Of a stretch of 34,058 nt of DNA, positions 15,948-24,700 are shown in pieces. The translations under genes and the position numbers were made by a program. The DNA comes from an uncultured Ruminococcus sp. (GTDB lineage Bacteria > Bacillota > Clostridia > Oscillospirales > Acutalibacteraceae): positions 1-34,058 of the forward strand of contig CACWOX010000029.1 of assembly GCA_902762615.1 (NCBI GenBank), written 5' to 3'. Every line of letters begins with the position of its first letter. Positions within the stretch are counted from its first letter, which is position 1. The notes beneath the pieces were generated by a model that made no database searches, was not told the DNA's origin, and was given only the letters and a program-made list of their open reading frames with translations.

Positions 15948-16874
15948 TTATTTCATCGGCATATTGAAGGGTGCCGAATTCATAACCTTTTCACAGTATT
16001 GCACCAACACCGCTGTGGTGTTGTCCTGATGCCGCTTTCCTTTGGCGATCGCGGCTGCCGTCAGCGCCTCCGCTGCCTGCTGCATATCCGTGGACGCGTC
16101 GATGATCCCGATAATTTCACGCTCGGAAACCGAATGATAGAGTCCGTCGCTGCAAAGCAGAACGGTATCACCGCTTCTCAGCGGGAAGGGATGCGGGTTG
16201 ATGTCCATGTAGGGAACGCCGCCGATGCCGATATAGCTCACCAGAGCGGCACGGTTGGGAGCAGCCTGCGCTTCCTCCTTCTTCATCTGTCCGTCCTTCA
16301 CCTTTCTGTCAAGAACCATGCCGTAGTTATGATCCTTGTTCACGCACATCATCTCGTTGCCGCGCTTGATATAGATGTGACTGTCACCTACAGACGCCCA
16401 GTACAGACTGCCGTCTTCGATAATGATGCTTGTCAGCGTCGAGCCGGAATGCATCGTTTTTCCGTTGTCATCTGTCAGGTTATATATCATCTTGTCGATG
16501 TTCTCTATCATGAACTTGAAAAACGAGGGAACCCTGCCCCTGACGTCAACACAGTAGAACGCCTCGAACATCTTTGTCACGCAGAGATTGCTTGCAACCT
16601 CTCCGCCTGTCATACCGCCCATGCCGTCGCACATCACCGCGAGGTACACGCCGCGGTCAAAAAACATATACTCATTATCCACCCGAGCCGCGTCCTGCTG
16701 TACGGCACGCGAACCGATCACCGAGGATAATCCGCTCTTTATCTCCACAGGAAAATCGTTAAGCTGCATTGTGAAGATTTCCCCCGAGGACGACTCTTGC
16801 AGTTCCTCCTCAGGGACAATCGCCTCCGTTGCAATATTATCGCCGTACGGAGGGTTATTTTCATCATAACTCAT
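15948..16874 (-). CDS. PP2C-family Ser/Thr protein phosphatase (first of three)
   Basis: 308 residues. Motifs of the metal-dependent PP2C fold are complete: AVQQDA, VMCDGMGGMTGGE, SGSTLTS, SVGDSHIY, LLCSDGLY and HQDNTTAVLV. A 45-residue acidic N-terminal extension (with NIATEAIVPEEE) precedes the domain and may itself be regulated. There is no TM, so it acts in the cytoplasm, most likely on proteins phosphorylated by the ZR-kinase-FHA protein encoded 18 bp upstream. CAGGAG lies 7 nt before the ATG. Confidence 0.93.
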   Translation of the reverse strand: MSYDENNPPYGDNIATEAIVPEEELQESSSGEIFTMQLNDFPVEIKSGLSSVIGSRAVQQDAARVDNEYMFFDRGVYLAVMCDGMGGMTGGEVASNLCVTKMFEAFYCVDVRGRVPSFFKFMIENIDKMIYNLTDDNGKTMHSGSTLTSIIIEDGSLYWASVGDSHIYIKRGNEMMCVNKDHNYGMVLDRKVKDGQMKKEEAQAAPNRAALVSYIGIGGVPYMDINPHPFPLRSGDTVLLCSDGLYHSVSEREIIGIIDASTDMQQAAEALTAAAIAKGKRHQDNTTAVLVQYCEKVMNSAPFNMPMK

Positions 16875-16892
16875 TCAAAGACTCCTGTATCT

Positions 16893-18569
16893 CTATTTTT
16901 TTGTAAGGATAAACCGATATTGATTGCTCACAAGGTAGAAGCCGTATCCCGAGCGTACCGCGTAGTCGACGCCCTTTTGCATCCGGTATCCGTCCTCAAA
17001 ATAACTGCCGTTAGCCGACTGATCCTTTACGACAAAGCGCTGATCTGCCGTACTGTACCGCACGGTGCAGTGCGTACGGCTGATATTGCTGTCGCCCGAG
17101 ATGACATAGTCGCTCATCTCCGAGCGTCCGATTTTGAAATCGCGGTCAGGCGGCAGCTTGATCTGTTTCACCTGTCTGTCCCCTAAAAATACTGTCAAGA
17201 ACGCGCCCGACACCTTCTCGGGCACAGGCTCCTTTTTAGCGGTAATCTCACTTCCGGATTTCCCCTCTGCCGTTTTAACAGTTTTATCGGAGCCCGATGT
17301 AATAGGATCCGGTTTTCCAAACCTGGATGGAATCTCACCGTTGCCCAAATAACCCGATGGGATTCCTCCCGACCGGCCATAACCCGAGGGAATTACCCCC
17401 GACGAACCGCCGCTCGAGGGAACTCTTCCCGACGAACCGCCACCCGTGGAAGCACTTCCCGACGGACCTCCACCCGTGGAAGCACTTCCCGACGGACCTC
17501 CACCTGAGGAAAAACCTCCGGATGAACCGCCGTCCGAGGATTTAGATCCGGAATATTCCGGCGGCGTGAACCGTTTATCCTTCTTCTTTTCAGGCGCCGC
17601 TTCAATATCTAATTCTGACAAAAGGCTGCCAAAATCCTTGTATCTCTGCTTGTAATCCAGCCGCAGACCCTTGTCAATTACCTGTGAGGTTCTTGCGCTG
17701 ACATGGATTCCCATTTCCGCAAGCGTACTGAGCTTCTCTCCCCGGTATCGCATGATCGCGTCCGTTACCATTTTTCCCGACACAATATTATAGAAGGTCG
17801 CGCATAAGCCGTATACGTCCGACCACGGTCCCTGCTCGCCGTCAGCGCTGTACTGCTCCGGCGGCGCAAAGCCCGGCTTTAACAGGATGGACAGTCCCTT
17901 GTTCTGAGAGCTGACGTAGTTCCTCGCGGCGCCGAAGTCAATCAGCTTGACGGCGCCGTCATTTGTCAGGAAGATATTCTCGGGGCTGAGGTCGCGGTGC
18001 AAAATGTTCATGTCGTGAATCGCCATCAGCGCGCTTGCCACAGTGACAAATATCTGCTTAGCAAAATTGGGCTCCATCCTCCCTCCGTGATTACGCGCGT
18101 ACTTCCGCAGATCGCTGCCGTCCAGATATTCCATCACCAGATAGGCAGTATTATTCTGCGTAAAATAATCCGTAATATCAACGACAATCGGATTGTTTTT
18201 CAGATGGTAAAGCGTTTTTGCTTCTTCAACAAATTTCTCTCTTCCGTGTGAAAAAACATACTTTGACTTTTTATCCGTCAACGGAAAAATGCTGTCCGAG
18301 CCGCTGTCGCGTTTGGCATATTCGGTCGGCATATATTCCTTGATAGCGCAAAAAGAATTGTTGATAATATCCTTGGCGATATATGTAATTCCAAAGCCGC
18401 CCCTGCCCAGCACCTTGCCGACCATATAGCGGTCGTTTAACACGGAGAACGGCTCTATCACCCCTTTGGGCTGCTTTCTGTCGTTTGCATATATATATCC
18501 GCAGCTCGGACAAGCCTCTCTTCCGTTCAAGGGAGAAAAACATGATGGGCAATTATCGAAGCGTAACAT
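16893..18569 (-). CDS. Zinc ribbon - Ser/Thr kinase - Gly/Ser/Pro linker - FHA protein
   Basis: 558 residues. Zinc ribbon CPSC...CPSC (7-24). Kinase domain (about 43-300) with GRGGFGITY, CAIKEY (catalytic Lys), ILHRDLSPENIF, LIDFGAAR, and APPEQY in the activation segment. A low-complexity linker (about 333-446) contains five 10-residue units rich in Gly, Ser and Pro. The C-terminal FHA domain (about 463-555) has FKIGRSEMSDYVIS, NISRTHCTV and QSANGSY. There is no TM and no PASTA domain. All catalytic residues are present. A kinase with its own FHA domain can dock onto phosphorylated substrates or on itself. It starts 8 bp after the vWA-TM-FHA gene; AGGTG lies 6-7 nt before the ATG. Confidence 0.94.
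   Translation of the reverse strand: MLRFDNCPSCFSPLNGREACPSCGYIYANDRKQPKGVIEPFSVLNDRYMVGKVLGRGGFGITYIAKDIINNSFCAIKEYMPTEYAKRDSGSDSIFPLTDKKSKYVFSHGREKFVEEAKTLYHLKNNPIVVDITDYFTQNNTAYLVMEYLDGSDLRKYARNHGGRMEPNFAKQIFVTVASALMAIHDMNILHRDLSPENIFLTNDGAVKLIDFGAARNYVSSQNKGLSILLKPGFAPPEQYSADGEQGPWSDVYGLCATFYNIVSGKMVTDAIMRYRGEKLSTLAEMGIHVSARTSQVIDKGLRLDYKQRYKDFGSLLSELDIEAAPEKKKDKRFTPPEYSGSKSSDGGSSGGFSSGGGPSGSASTGGGPSGSASTGGGSSGRVPSSGGSSGVIPSGYGRSGGIPSGYLGNGEIPSRFGKPDPITSGSDKTVKTAEGKSGSEITAKKEPVPEKVSGAFLTVFLGDRQVKQIKLPPDRDFKIGRSEMSDYVISGDSNISRTHCTVRYSTADQRFVVKDQSANGSYFEDGYRMQKGVDYAVRSGYGFYLVSNQYRFILTKK
17401..17550 (-). repeat. 30-bp tandem repeats in the kinase linker
   Basis: These are five consecutive 30-bp units, at 17401, 17431, 17461, 17491 and 17521. 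The two at 17431 and 17461 are almost identical. They encode 10-residue Gly/Ser/Pro-rich units between the kinase and FHA domains. They are a likely site of length variation between strains. Confidence 0.9.
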
Positions 18570-18577
18570 ATTTTCAC

Positions 18578-20329
18578 CTACTCCGTTATCGTTACCGTAA
18601 TCTCCGAAAGACCCGCAAGAATGCGGTCATGATTCATTACTTTTCGTCTGCTGTCAACTCTGACTCCATTTACAAAGGTACCGTTCTTTGAATTCAAATC
18701 AGATATATACAGCTCCCGGTTAAGATTCTCCAGAGCAAAATGCTGACGTGAAAGCTTTGCGTCGTCAATGAAAATCTCACACACGGAAGATCTTCCGACA
18801 ATCACACTGCTGGCAACCTCCGTTGTAATCATTTGCTCAGAGGATTTTCCCGTTTTGATTTTCAGCTGCAGCTTTATTCCATCCTCTTTTTTGATATGAT
18901 GCTTCACGCTGGGCGGTGCGGGAGAATATTCATTGATTACGGCGGGCTGTGGCGAAAAGCGATTGGGGTCGCCGGAAGAAATCACGGGGATGGGATCTGC
19001 GTCCTTGTCTTTGTTTCTGGTGGTCAGCACGATAATCAGCACAGCCGCCAAAATTCCCGTCAGCAGGACGCCCACAATGATGATGGGTATGATCGGGATC
19101 TCAAAACCGCTCTCAGGCTCGATCGGTACCACCGTCGATTCCGAGACGGTAACCCTTTTTTGATTGTCCGCCAAAGGATTCTTCTCCCTGGAAACATCGG
19201 TCAGTCCCTCTGCCGTCACGGTATATTCTCCGTTGGGCAGGGGCTCGCTCATCACAAGCTCCGCTTTGTCCGATACGGTCTGCGCCTCCACGTCGGCGAC
19301 AGACCATTTCTTTCCGTCGGCGTCCACTACGGAATAGGCGCCCCTCGCAGAGGCATCCGTCACCTTCTCGGAAAATGTCAGGATCAGGCGGTTATTCTGT
19401 CCGTCGTATGTCAGCTCCTTGATGACGGGCGCTTCTTTGTCCGCTACAGACTTTGAAACGGAAACGTCGATGTTAAAGGATTGCTTGTCATCTGAAATCT
19501 GCAGGTTCTTCTTGTCGCCCGTCGCGTTGTTGTTGTCCGCCTTGAGCTTGAGAATCGTCACATCATCAATATTGTTGGTGAACTGACTGAACTGATCGAG
19601 GTTCACCGACGAGCCGAAAACATCCAGACTGCCGCCCGATGCTCTGGCTATCCTGCTGAAAAGCTGGTTGTTTTCCTTGCTGATATTGTCCGTCGCGACA
19701 ACGCACAGGGGAAGGAGATGGGAGCTGTATTTATTTTCAATCTCCTGAATCGTTACGCCTGTCTTGGTGTCATCGTCACAGTCCGTAAACGCGAGAATAT
19801 AGGATCTCGTGTAGCTGTCAATGCTGCTCGCCGCCTCGATGTAAACAGAATTGAGCGCATTACAGAGATAGGTGTAGTCGTCATTAAACGTCAGCGCGTC
19901 GACCGTTTCGTTGATTTTATTCTTATCGTTCGTTTCCTCGAGCACCGTTTTGTGCTCTGAGCCAACGGTCACGAGCACAAGCGCATCGTTCTCTCCCATC
20001 TTGGAAACAAAGTCCTTGATGTAACTGCGTATCGCATTCTGATAGGCGCTGACAGTCTGGGAAATATCGACCAGCATATAGACGCGCGTGCTGTCCTTGC
20101 TTTGGTTATATTTGTGAAGCTCCGTCGGTTCCAGTTTATCATCGCCGAGATACGCTTTTATCCCGTCTTTATCGGCATCGCCGAAGGGTGAACCTTTAAG
20201 CTCCACGGTGATATCGGGCAAATTCACACTCACCTGACCGAAATTGTCGCCGGTTCCCTCGGCAGAAACGCAGAAAACAGACATTGCCGCAAGCAACGCG
20301 GATAATATGATAGCAAGTGCCTTTTTCAT
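18578..20329 (-). CDS. Secreted-face vWA - Ig-like - TM - cytoplasmic FHA protein
   Basis: 583 residues. A Sec signal peptide (LAIILSALLAAMSVFCVSA) is followed by an extracellular vWA domain (about 80-260) with MLVDISQTVSAYQ; the MIDAS is DxSxT rather than DxSxS, still compatible with metal binding. A SwmA/BIg-like domain follows (about 290-395, LILTFSEKVTDASARGAY). TM at about 408-433 (PIIPIIIVGVLLTGILAAVL), then a basic/Pro linker and an FHA domain (about 510-580) with VIVGRSSVCEIFID, LSRQHFAL and NSKNGTFVNG, a complete consensus. It should pass information between an extracellular ligand and phosphothreonine proteins inside. Its ATG overlaps the stop of the ZR-FHA gene (ATGA), so translation is coupled. 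Confidence 0.93.
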   Translation of the reverse strand: MKKALAIILSALLAAMSVFCVSAEGTGDNFGQVSVNLPDITVELKGSPFGDADKDGIKAYLGDDKLEPTELHKYNQSKDSTRVYMLVDISQTVSAYQNAIRSYIKDFVSKMGENDALVLVTVGSEHKTVLEETNDKNKINETVDALTFNDDYTYLCNALNSVYIEAASSIDSYTRSYILAFTDCDDDTKTGVTIQEIENKYSSHLLPLCVVATDNISKENNQLFSRIARASGGSLDVFGSSVNLDQFSQFTNNIDDVTILKLKADNNNATGDKKNLQISDDKQSFNIDVSVSKSVADKEAPVIKELTYDGQNNRLILTFSEKVTDASARGAYSVVDADGKKWSVADVEAQTVSDKAELVMSEPLPNGEYTVTAEGLTDVSREKNPLADNQKRVTVSESTVVPIEPESGFEIPIIPIIIVGVLLTGILAAVLIIVLTTRNKDKDADPIPVISSGDPNRFSPQPAVINEYSPAPPSVKHHIKKEDGIKLQLKIKTGKSSEQMITTEVASSVIVGRSSVCEIFIDDAKLSRQHFALENLNRELYISDLNSKNGTFVNGVRVDSRRKVMNHDRILAGLSEITVTITE

Positions 20330-20886
20330 TTCCAGAATCGCTCTCCTTTACAAAACGGAACAAACAGGTATGTACTTTTACCCGCCTGAATACTATCGTT
20401 CTCAAATATTTCTCTGCTGTCTGACAGCGGGTCGCCGTTGACATAAAGCGCCCCTTCGCCTGCTACGGCAAAGAAGCGTCTGCTTCTCGGATCATATACC
20501 ACCGCGCCATGACGCTTTCTGCAGATGTCTCTGTCTCCGCGCAAAATAATATCCATGCTGTCGTCTCTGCCGACAAAGTTCCTTCCTGCGTAAATCGGAT
20601 AAGATGCACCGCGTTCCATACCCTCCGTGCAGACCAGCCAGCCTGCCGTCAAGCGGTTTCTCTCGCTCTTTTCAAATATTCCGATTGTTTTTTCATTCTC
20701 CTCAACATTTTCGCCATACGCCTCTGTCCGGACAGCGTCATCGTCCTCAAGCGCCTTGTATTGGGTCAGACGCTCACTGAAATCGTCCTCTGACAGACCT
20801 TCGGACTCATACTTTCGGCAATACGGACAAGCAATGTCGCGGGAATCATCATAATAGTGTCCCCTTATACACTGAACTATTGACAT
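20326..20886 (-). CDS. Zinc-ribbon FHA adaptor protein (paralogue)
   Basis: 186 residues, same architecture as the protein at 15342-15920: CIRGHYYDDSRDIACPYC zinc-ribbon-like motif, acidic linker with AVRTEAYGE and EKTIGIFEK, then FHA (about 85-170) with FVGRDDSMDIILRG, DICRKRHGAVVYDP and LYVNGDP. The serine of the canonical SRxH is cysteine here and, as in the paralogue, one extra residue precedes His, so phosphopeptide binding may differ. EKTIGIF is a candidate phospho-site. The gene lies 12 bp after a PP2C gene and is coupled by an ATGA overlap to the vWA-TM-FHA gene, which suggests that the products work together. Confidence 0.88.
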   Translation of the reverse strand: MSIVQCIRGHYYDDSRDIACPYCRKYESEGLSEDDFSERLTQYKALEDDDAVRTEAYGENVEENEKTIGIFEKSERNRLTAGWLVCTEGMERGASYPIYAGRNFVGRDDSMDIILRGDRDICRKRHGAVVYDPRSRRFFAVAGEGALYVNGDPLSDSREIFENDSIQAGKSTYLFVPFCKGERFWK

Positions 20887-20898
20887 TTCATCACCCGA

Positions 20899-21633
20899 TT
20901 AGCTTATTCTGATATAGACGGCAGACAAATTGTCCATATCTTTTCCCGTGCCATTCTTGCAAACGATATCCGTCATTTCCCGCAGCGTATCATATGCGGA
21001 CTGTTTTTTTCTGATAACGCGCTGCATTTCTTTTTCTTCTATCCATTCCCAAAAGCCGTCCGAGCAAAGCAGGAATGCGTCTCCGTTGCGGATTTTCCTG
21101 CGACGCTGGTCAATCTCATACTCAGGCTGATACCATTCGGAGCCCATTGCTTTGAGAAGCATACTTCGCTGCGGGTGATGTCTGATTTCCTTTTCTTTTA
21201 TCTCTTTCCTGAGCGCAAGAAGCTGCGGAACACTGTGGTCAAACGTGCGGCTGACCATCTTCGCGTCATGGAACAGATACAGCCGCGAGTCGCCGATGTG
21301 TCCCCACTGCGCGATTCCGTTGGAGATCAGCAGCAGCACCAGTGTCGTTTTGATGGAGCTCATTCCGTTGATTTCCTTTTCTTCCATCAGCATCTTCTGC
21401 GAGGTGTCGAAGCATTCGTCGATAAAACTGCCCTCGATCGAGGATGTGTTCTCAATTGCGGCGCCGATGCAGTCCGCGACGAAATTGGACGCGATTTCTC
21501 CGTTTCCGTGTCCGCCCAGACCATCGGCAACAAGGAAACCATAGGCTGCGAGGGGCTGGTTAATATACGCCCGTACCGCATCCTCGTTTTTTTCTTTTGA
21601 ACCAATCATTGAGATTGTCGCGTAATCAATCAT
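20899..21633 (-). CDS. PP2C-family Ser/Thr protein phosphatase (second of three)
   Basis: 244 residues, close to the minimal PP2C domain. Motifs: EKNEDAV, FLVADGLGGHGNGE, SSIKTTLV, HIGDSRLY, LLCSDGFW and DMDNLSAVYI. The metal-binding aspartates are present. It is cytoplasmic. AAGGGGG lies 6-7 nt before the ATG. It is the first gene after the giant Ig-protein gene, separated from it by a 148-bp gap with two hairpins. It is divergent in sequence from the other two phosphatases of the window, so its substrates may differ. Confidence 0.92.
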   Translation of the reverse strand: MIDYATISMIGSKEKNEDAVRAYINQPLAAYGFLVADGLGGHGNGEIASNFVADCIGAAIENTSSIEGSFIDECFDTSQKMLMEEKEINGMSSIKTTLVLLLISNGIAQWGHIGDSRLYLFHDAKMVSRTFDHSVPQLLALRKEIKEKEIRHHPQRSMLLKAMGSEWYQPEYEIDQRRRKIRNGDAFLLCSDGFWEWIEEKEMQRVIRKKQSAYDTLREMTDIVCKNGTGKDMDNLSAVYIRIS

Positions 21634-21666
21634 GCCGAACCCCCTTGGTGTTATTCTCTGATCGTC

Positions 21667-21699
21667 TTACAAAAAAGTCCCTCTGCGGCTCTTTTGTAA
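21667..21699 (-). promoter_or_regulatory. A/T-tract stem-loop, weak terminator or attenuator
   Basis: On the minus strand TTACAAAAGAG and CTTTTTTGTAA pair over 11 bp (one G-T) around the loop CCGCAGAGGGA. The loop repeats the right arm of the next hairpin (CCGCAGAGG), so the left arm of that hairpin could pair with either copy. It lies between the giant gene and the PP2C gene. Confidence 0.5.
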
Positions 21700-21711
21700 A
21701 ACGGTCAGCAC

Positions 21712-21742
21712 CCTCTGCGGCGGGACATGCCCGCCGCAGAGG
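21712..21742 (-). promoter_or_regulatory. Strong GC-rich hairpin downstream of the giant gene
   Basis: CCTCTGCGGCGGG and CCCGCCGCAGAGG form a perfect 13-bp stem with a 5-nt loop, about 40 bp after the stop of the Ig-repeat gene. No T run follows directly. It may protect the 3' end of the long message or reduce read-through into the regulatory genes. Confidence 0.75.
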
Positions 21743-21781
21743 TGAGGTGTATGACGTCTGTCAAATGGTTATTTTTGCGGT

Positions 21782-24700
21782 TTATTTGCGGCTTTTTCTG
21801 ACAAGCAGGAATACGATCACGCCGATGAGCGCGAGCGCGCCGCCTGTTGTCGCAAAGAAGAGAGGTTTGTTGGCAAACCAAAGCACGATCGGATTATCGG
21901 AAACCGTGATGTTGGAAACCGTATAATCCTCGGCGATGTTATTCGCCAGGTCACCCGCTTTGATGCGGATGTTATGCGTGCCGTTGTCGAAGTGGAACTT
22001 CACAACAGAGCCTTCTCTGTTGAACTCAACGGGCTGCTCATCAATAAATACACCCAGCTGATCGATATCCAGATTATCCTCCGCGATATTCGCCTCGATC
22101 TCGTAGCCGTTGGATTTGATGATCTGGTTATCGGAGACGTTGGAGGAAATAATCGGCGCCGTTCTGTCAACGGTAAAGTCAACGAGAGCCGTATCGCTGT
22201 CAGAGCTGATGTTGATATTTCCTGCCTTGTCGTGCGTGGTGAGCGCTACGCCGTAGTGGGAATCCCTTGTGAAGTAGGAGTTATCGAGCGTATAGGTGGA
22301 CTTATACCAGCCGCCTTCACCCTTGGAGACATTGCCGTCATAGGTAGTGCTGTTAAGCTCGACCGTCTTGGTTGCGTTGTCGTCCGTGATCTTGAGCGCC
22401 GCAGTTTCCTCGTCGGTTTTGTCGACATTGACTTCGTTGAGCGTTACCTTAATCTCGTTGGACTTAGTGTAGCCGTTATTATCCACGTTTTCGAGGACAA
22501 CCCAGAACGCGGAGCCGTTTCTGTTGACGGAGAACTTAAAGTTCTCGACATCCTCCAGCAGTTTGCCGTTTGCATCATAGCAATCGAATTTGTTGTTTTC
22601 ATTGCCTGCGTAGTCTTTTGCACTGCATGTGAAATGATAGACTCCGTCGATGTCAAGATTGTTGATCTTATAGACATAGGATTCACCCGATCTGTCGGGA
22701 GTTCCGAGATTGAACGGCTTGGTTTCCAGTTTTCCCGTAATCGCACTGGGAGCAACGTCCTCATCCTCATCCTCATCCTTATCCTCATCCTTCACAACAA
22801 CGCTGCCCTCCAGTTTGGGCTGTATGTCTGAGGAGGTGAAGTACTTATCCGTTACGGTGAGGATGAAGCTGATGGTTTCCTCCCTGTTCGCGGACTCGTT
22901 GGTGATGCTCTTATCAATGGTGATTGCAGGCTTGGTTTTGTCGATTACAAGTACTCTTTCATTTGTAATAGGATTCGTGGGAGTCATGGTATTGTTGGAG
23001 CGGTCCTTGTAATTCATGGAATAGCGGTGTTCGCCCTCGGTGGAGATCACATATGTCGCCGTGTGCTGGTCGCCGCTTTGGCTCCAGTCCAAAGACTGAG
23101 AAACGTCGTCAACCTTAAATTCTACATCTTCTTTGTAGAAGTTTGCCTCTGTTATTTCAATACTCAGCGTAATGCTGTCGTTGTAGAAATCCATATTCTC
23201 GGCAGTCTGGACTTTCTTGCTCGGCGTGATTTTTCCGACCGGAGCGATATTATCGCAAACCAGCCTTGTTGTTGCTGCCGTCTCATTGGTGTTTCCGGAG
23301 CGGTCCTCCGCACCCGACGTAATCGTTCCGTTGAACTGGTTTGCGTCAACGAGCGCAGACTGGGGAATGTAGAAGCTTGCGGAGAAGGATGTACCGTTCT
23401 GTGTGATTTCCGTTCCCTCAAGCGCGGTCTTGTATACTTCTTTGTTCACACTGCTCGCGTCAGGTGCGACGATTCCGTGATAATCGAAATGCTTGATACC
23501 CGAGGTCTCGTCGTAGCAGGAAATATCAACCTTGACCTGCGCGTTGTAGAACCGGTATTCGGTTCCTCCGATTGTTGATGTGGAGACCGGATCGCTGTAG
23601 GAGAAGTGAATCTCTCCGGGCTTCACGGTGTCGACCGTGAATTTATCCGGTGTATATGTCTTGATACTGCGCATGGCAAGATCCAGACAGGTCGCATCCA
23701 CGGTATAGTTTGCGTCGCCGCTGAACGAAATACTCCTTGTATGGTATTTGCCGTCATGCTTCCATTCGCCGAATACTTCACCGTTGGCGACGTCTGCACC
23801 TGCCGCGTTCAGGGCGCTTACATTGATGTGGGTATCCTCTTCGCAGAAATTCTCTTCCTCAACCGTAACAAGTGCCGTGCAGGTGTGATTCAGATACTTT
23901 CTGCCATCCTCGTCGTAGCCTTCATTCTTGTCGTAGCTGTAATCGATGGTTAAGATCGGATCATGGAGATCAATTACGAGATCGCTGTCTCTGTTGGTAT
24001 CGTTCTCCTCCATCGGATTTAGTGCCAGGTCATTGTATGTAAGATGATAGCTGTGGACGCCTTCCTCCTCAAAAACGTAGCTGGCTGTATGAATATCGCC
24101 TTCACTGACCCAATTCAGAATTTTAAGCTGACCGTCGGCGTAGAATTTAACATCAGATGCTCTGAAGTTATGCTCCTTGATTTCCAGCTCCAGCAGGATG
24201 CTTCCGTCGTAATACTTGACGCCGTCACGAATTCTCTTTTCGGATGTTTTATTGGTGATCCTTCCTTCAGGCGGTGTCGTATCAATTACCATATTTCCGG
24301 CTTTCAGCTCTGTCGCCTCATTATGGGAGGGATCCCTGTAATTGAAGATATAGCTGTATCTTCCTTCCTTCTTGAGAGTGAAGCTGTTGGTCCAGATATC
24401 GTTCGTACCATTATTATCCCATGCCTCGGTTTCCGAATCAAACTCGTAGTCATATTTCGTGTCTTGTAAATCATCCTCTTGGATTTCCAGCTTCAAATCC
24501 TTGTAAAGTAAATCCCCGACAAAATTTGCCTCGTCAACGGTGATGTGACCCTTGAATTCGCCGCTGTAGTAAGCAACACCGTCTACTTTCTGTGTGGGCT
24601 CATCGACTACGATCGACGCAACGGGATCTCTGTTATCGAAAATAAACTCATAATTATTGTTTGTTTTGCCGGTTTTAAAATCCTTCAGGGCATTCTCCAC

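Noticed and set aside
9638-20329. TerY/TerD-type tellurite-resistance-associated vWA-PP2C-kinase module
   Set aside because: The vWA domains here are extracellular and fused to TM and FHA; no TerD, TerC or related gene is seen.
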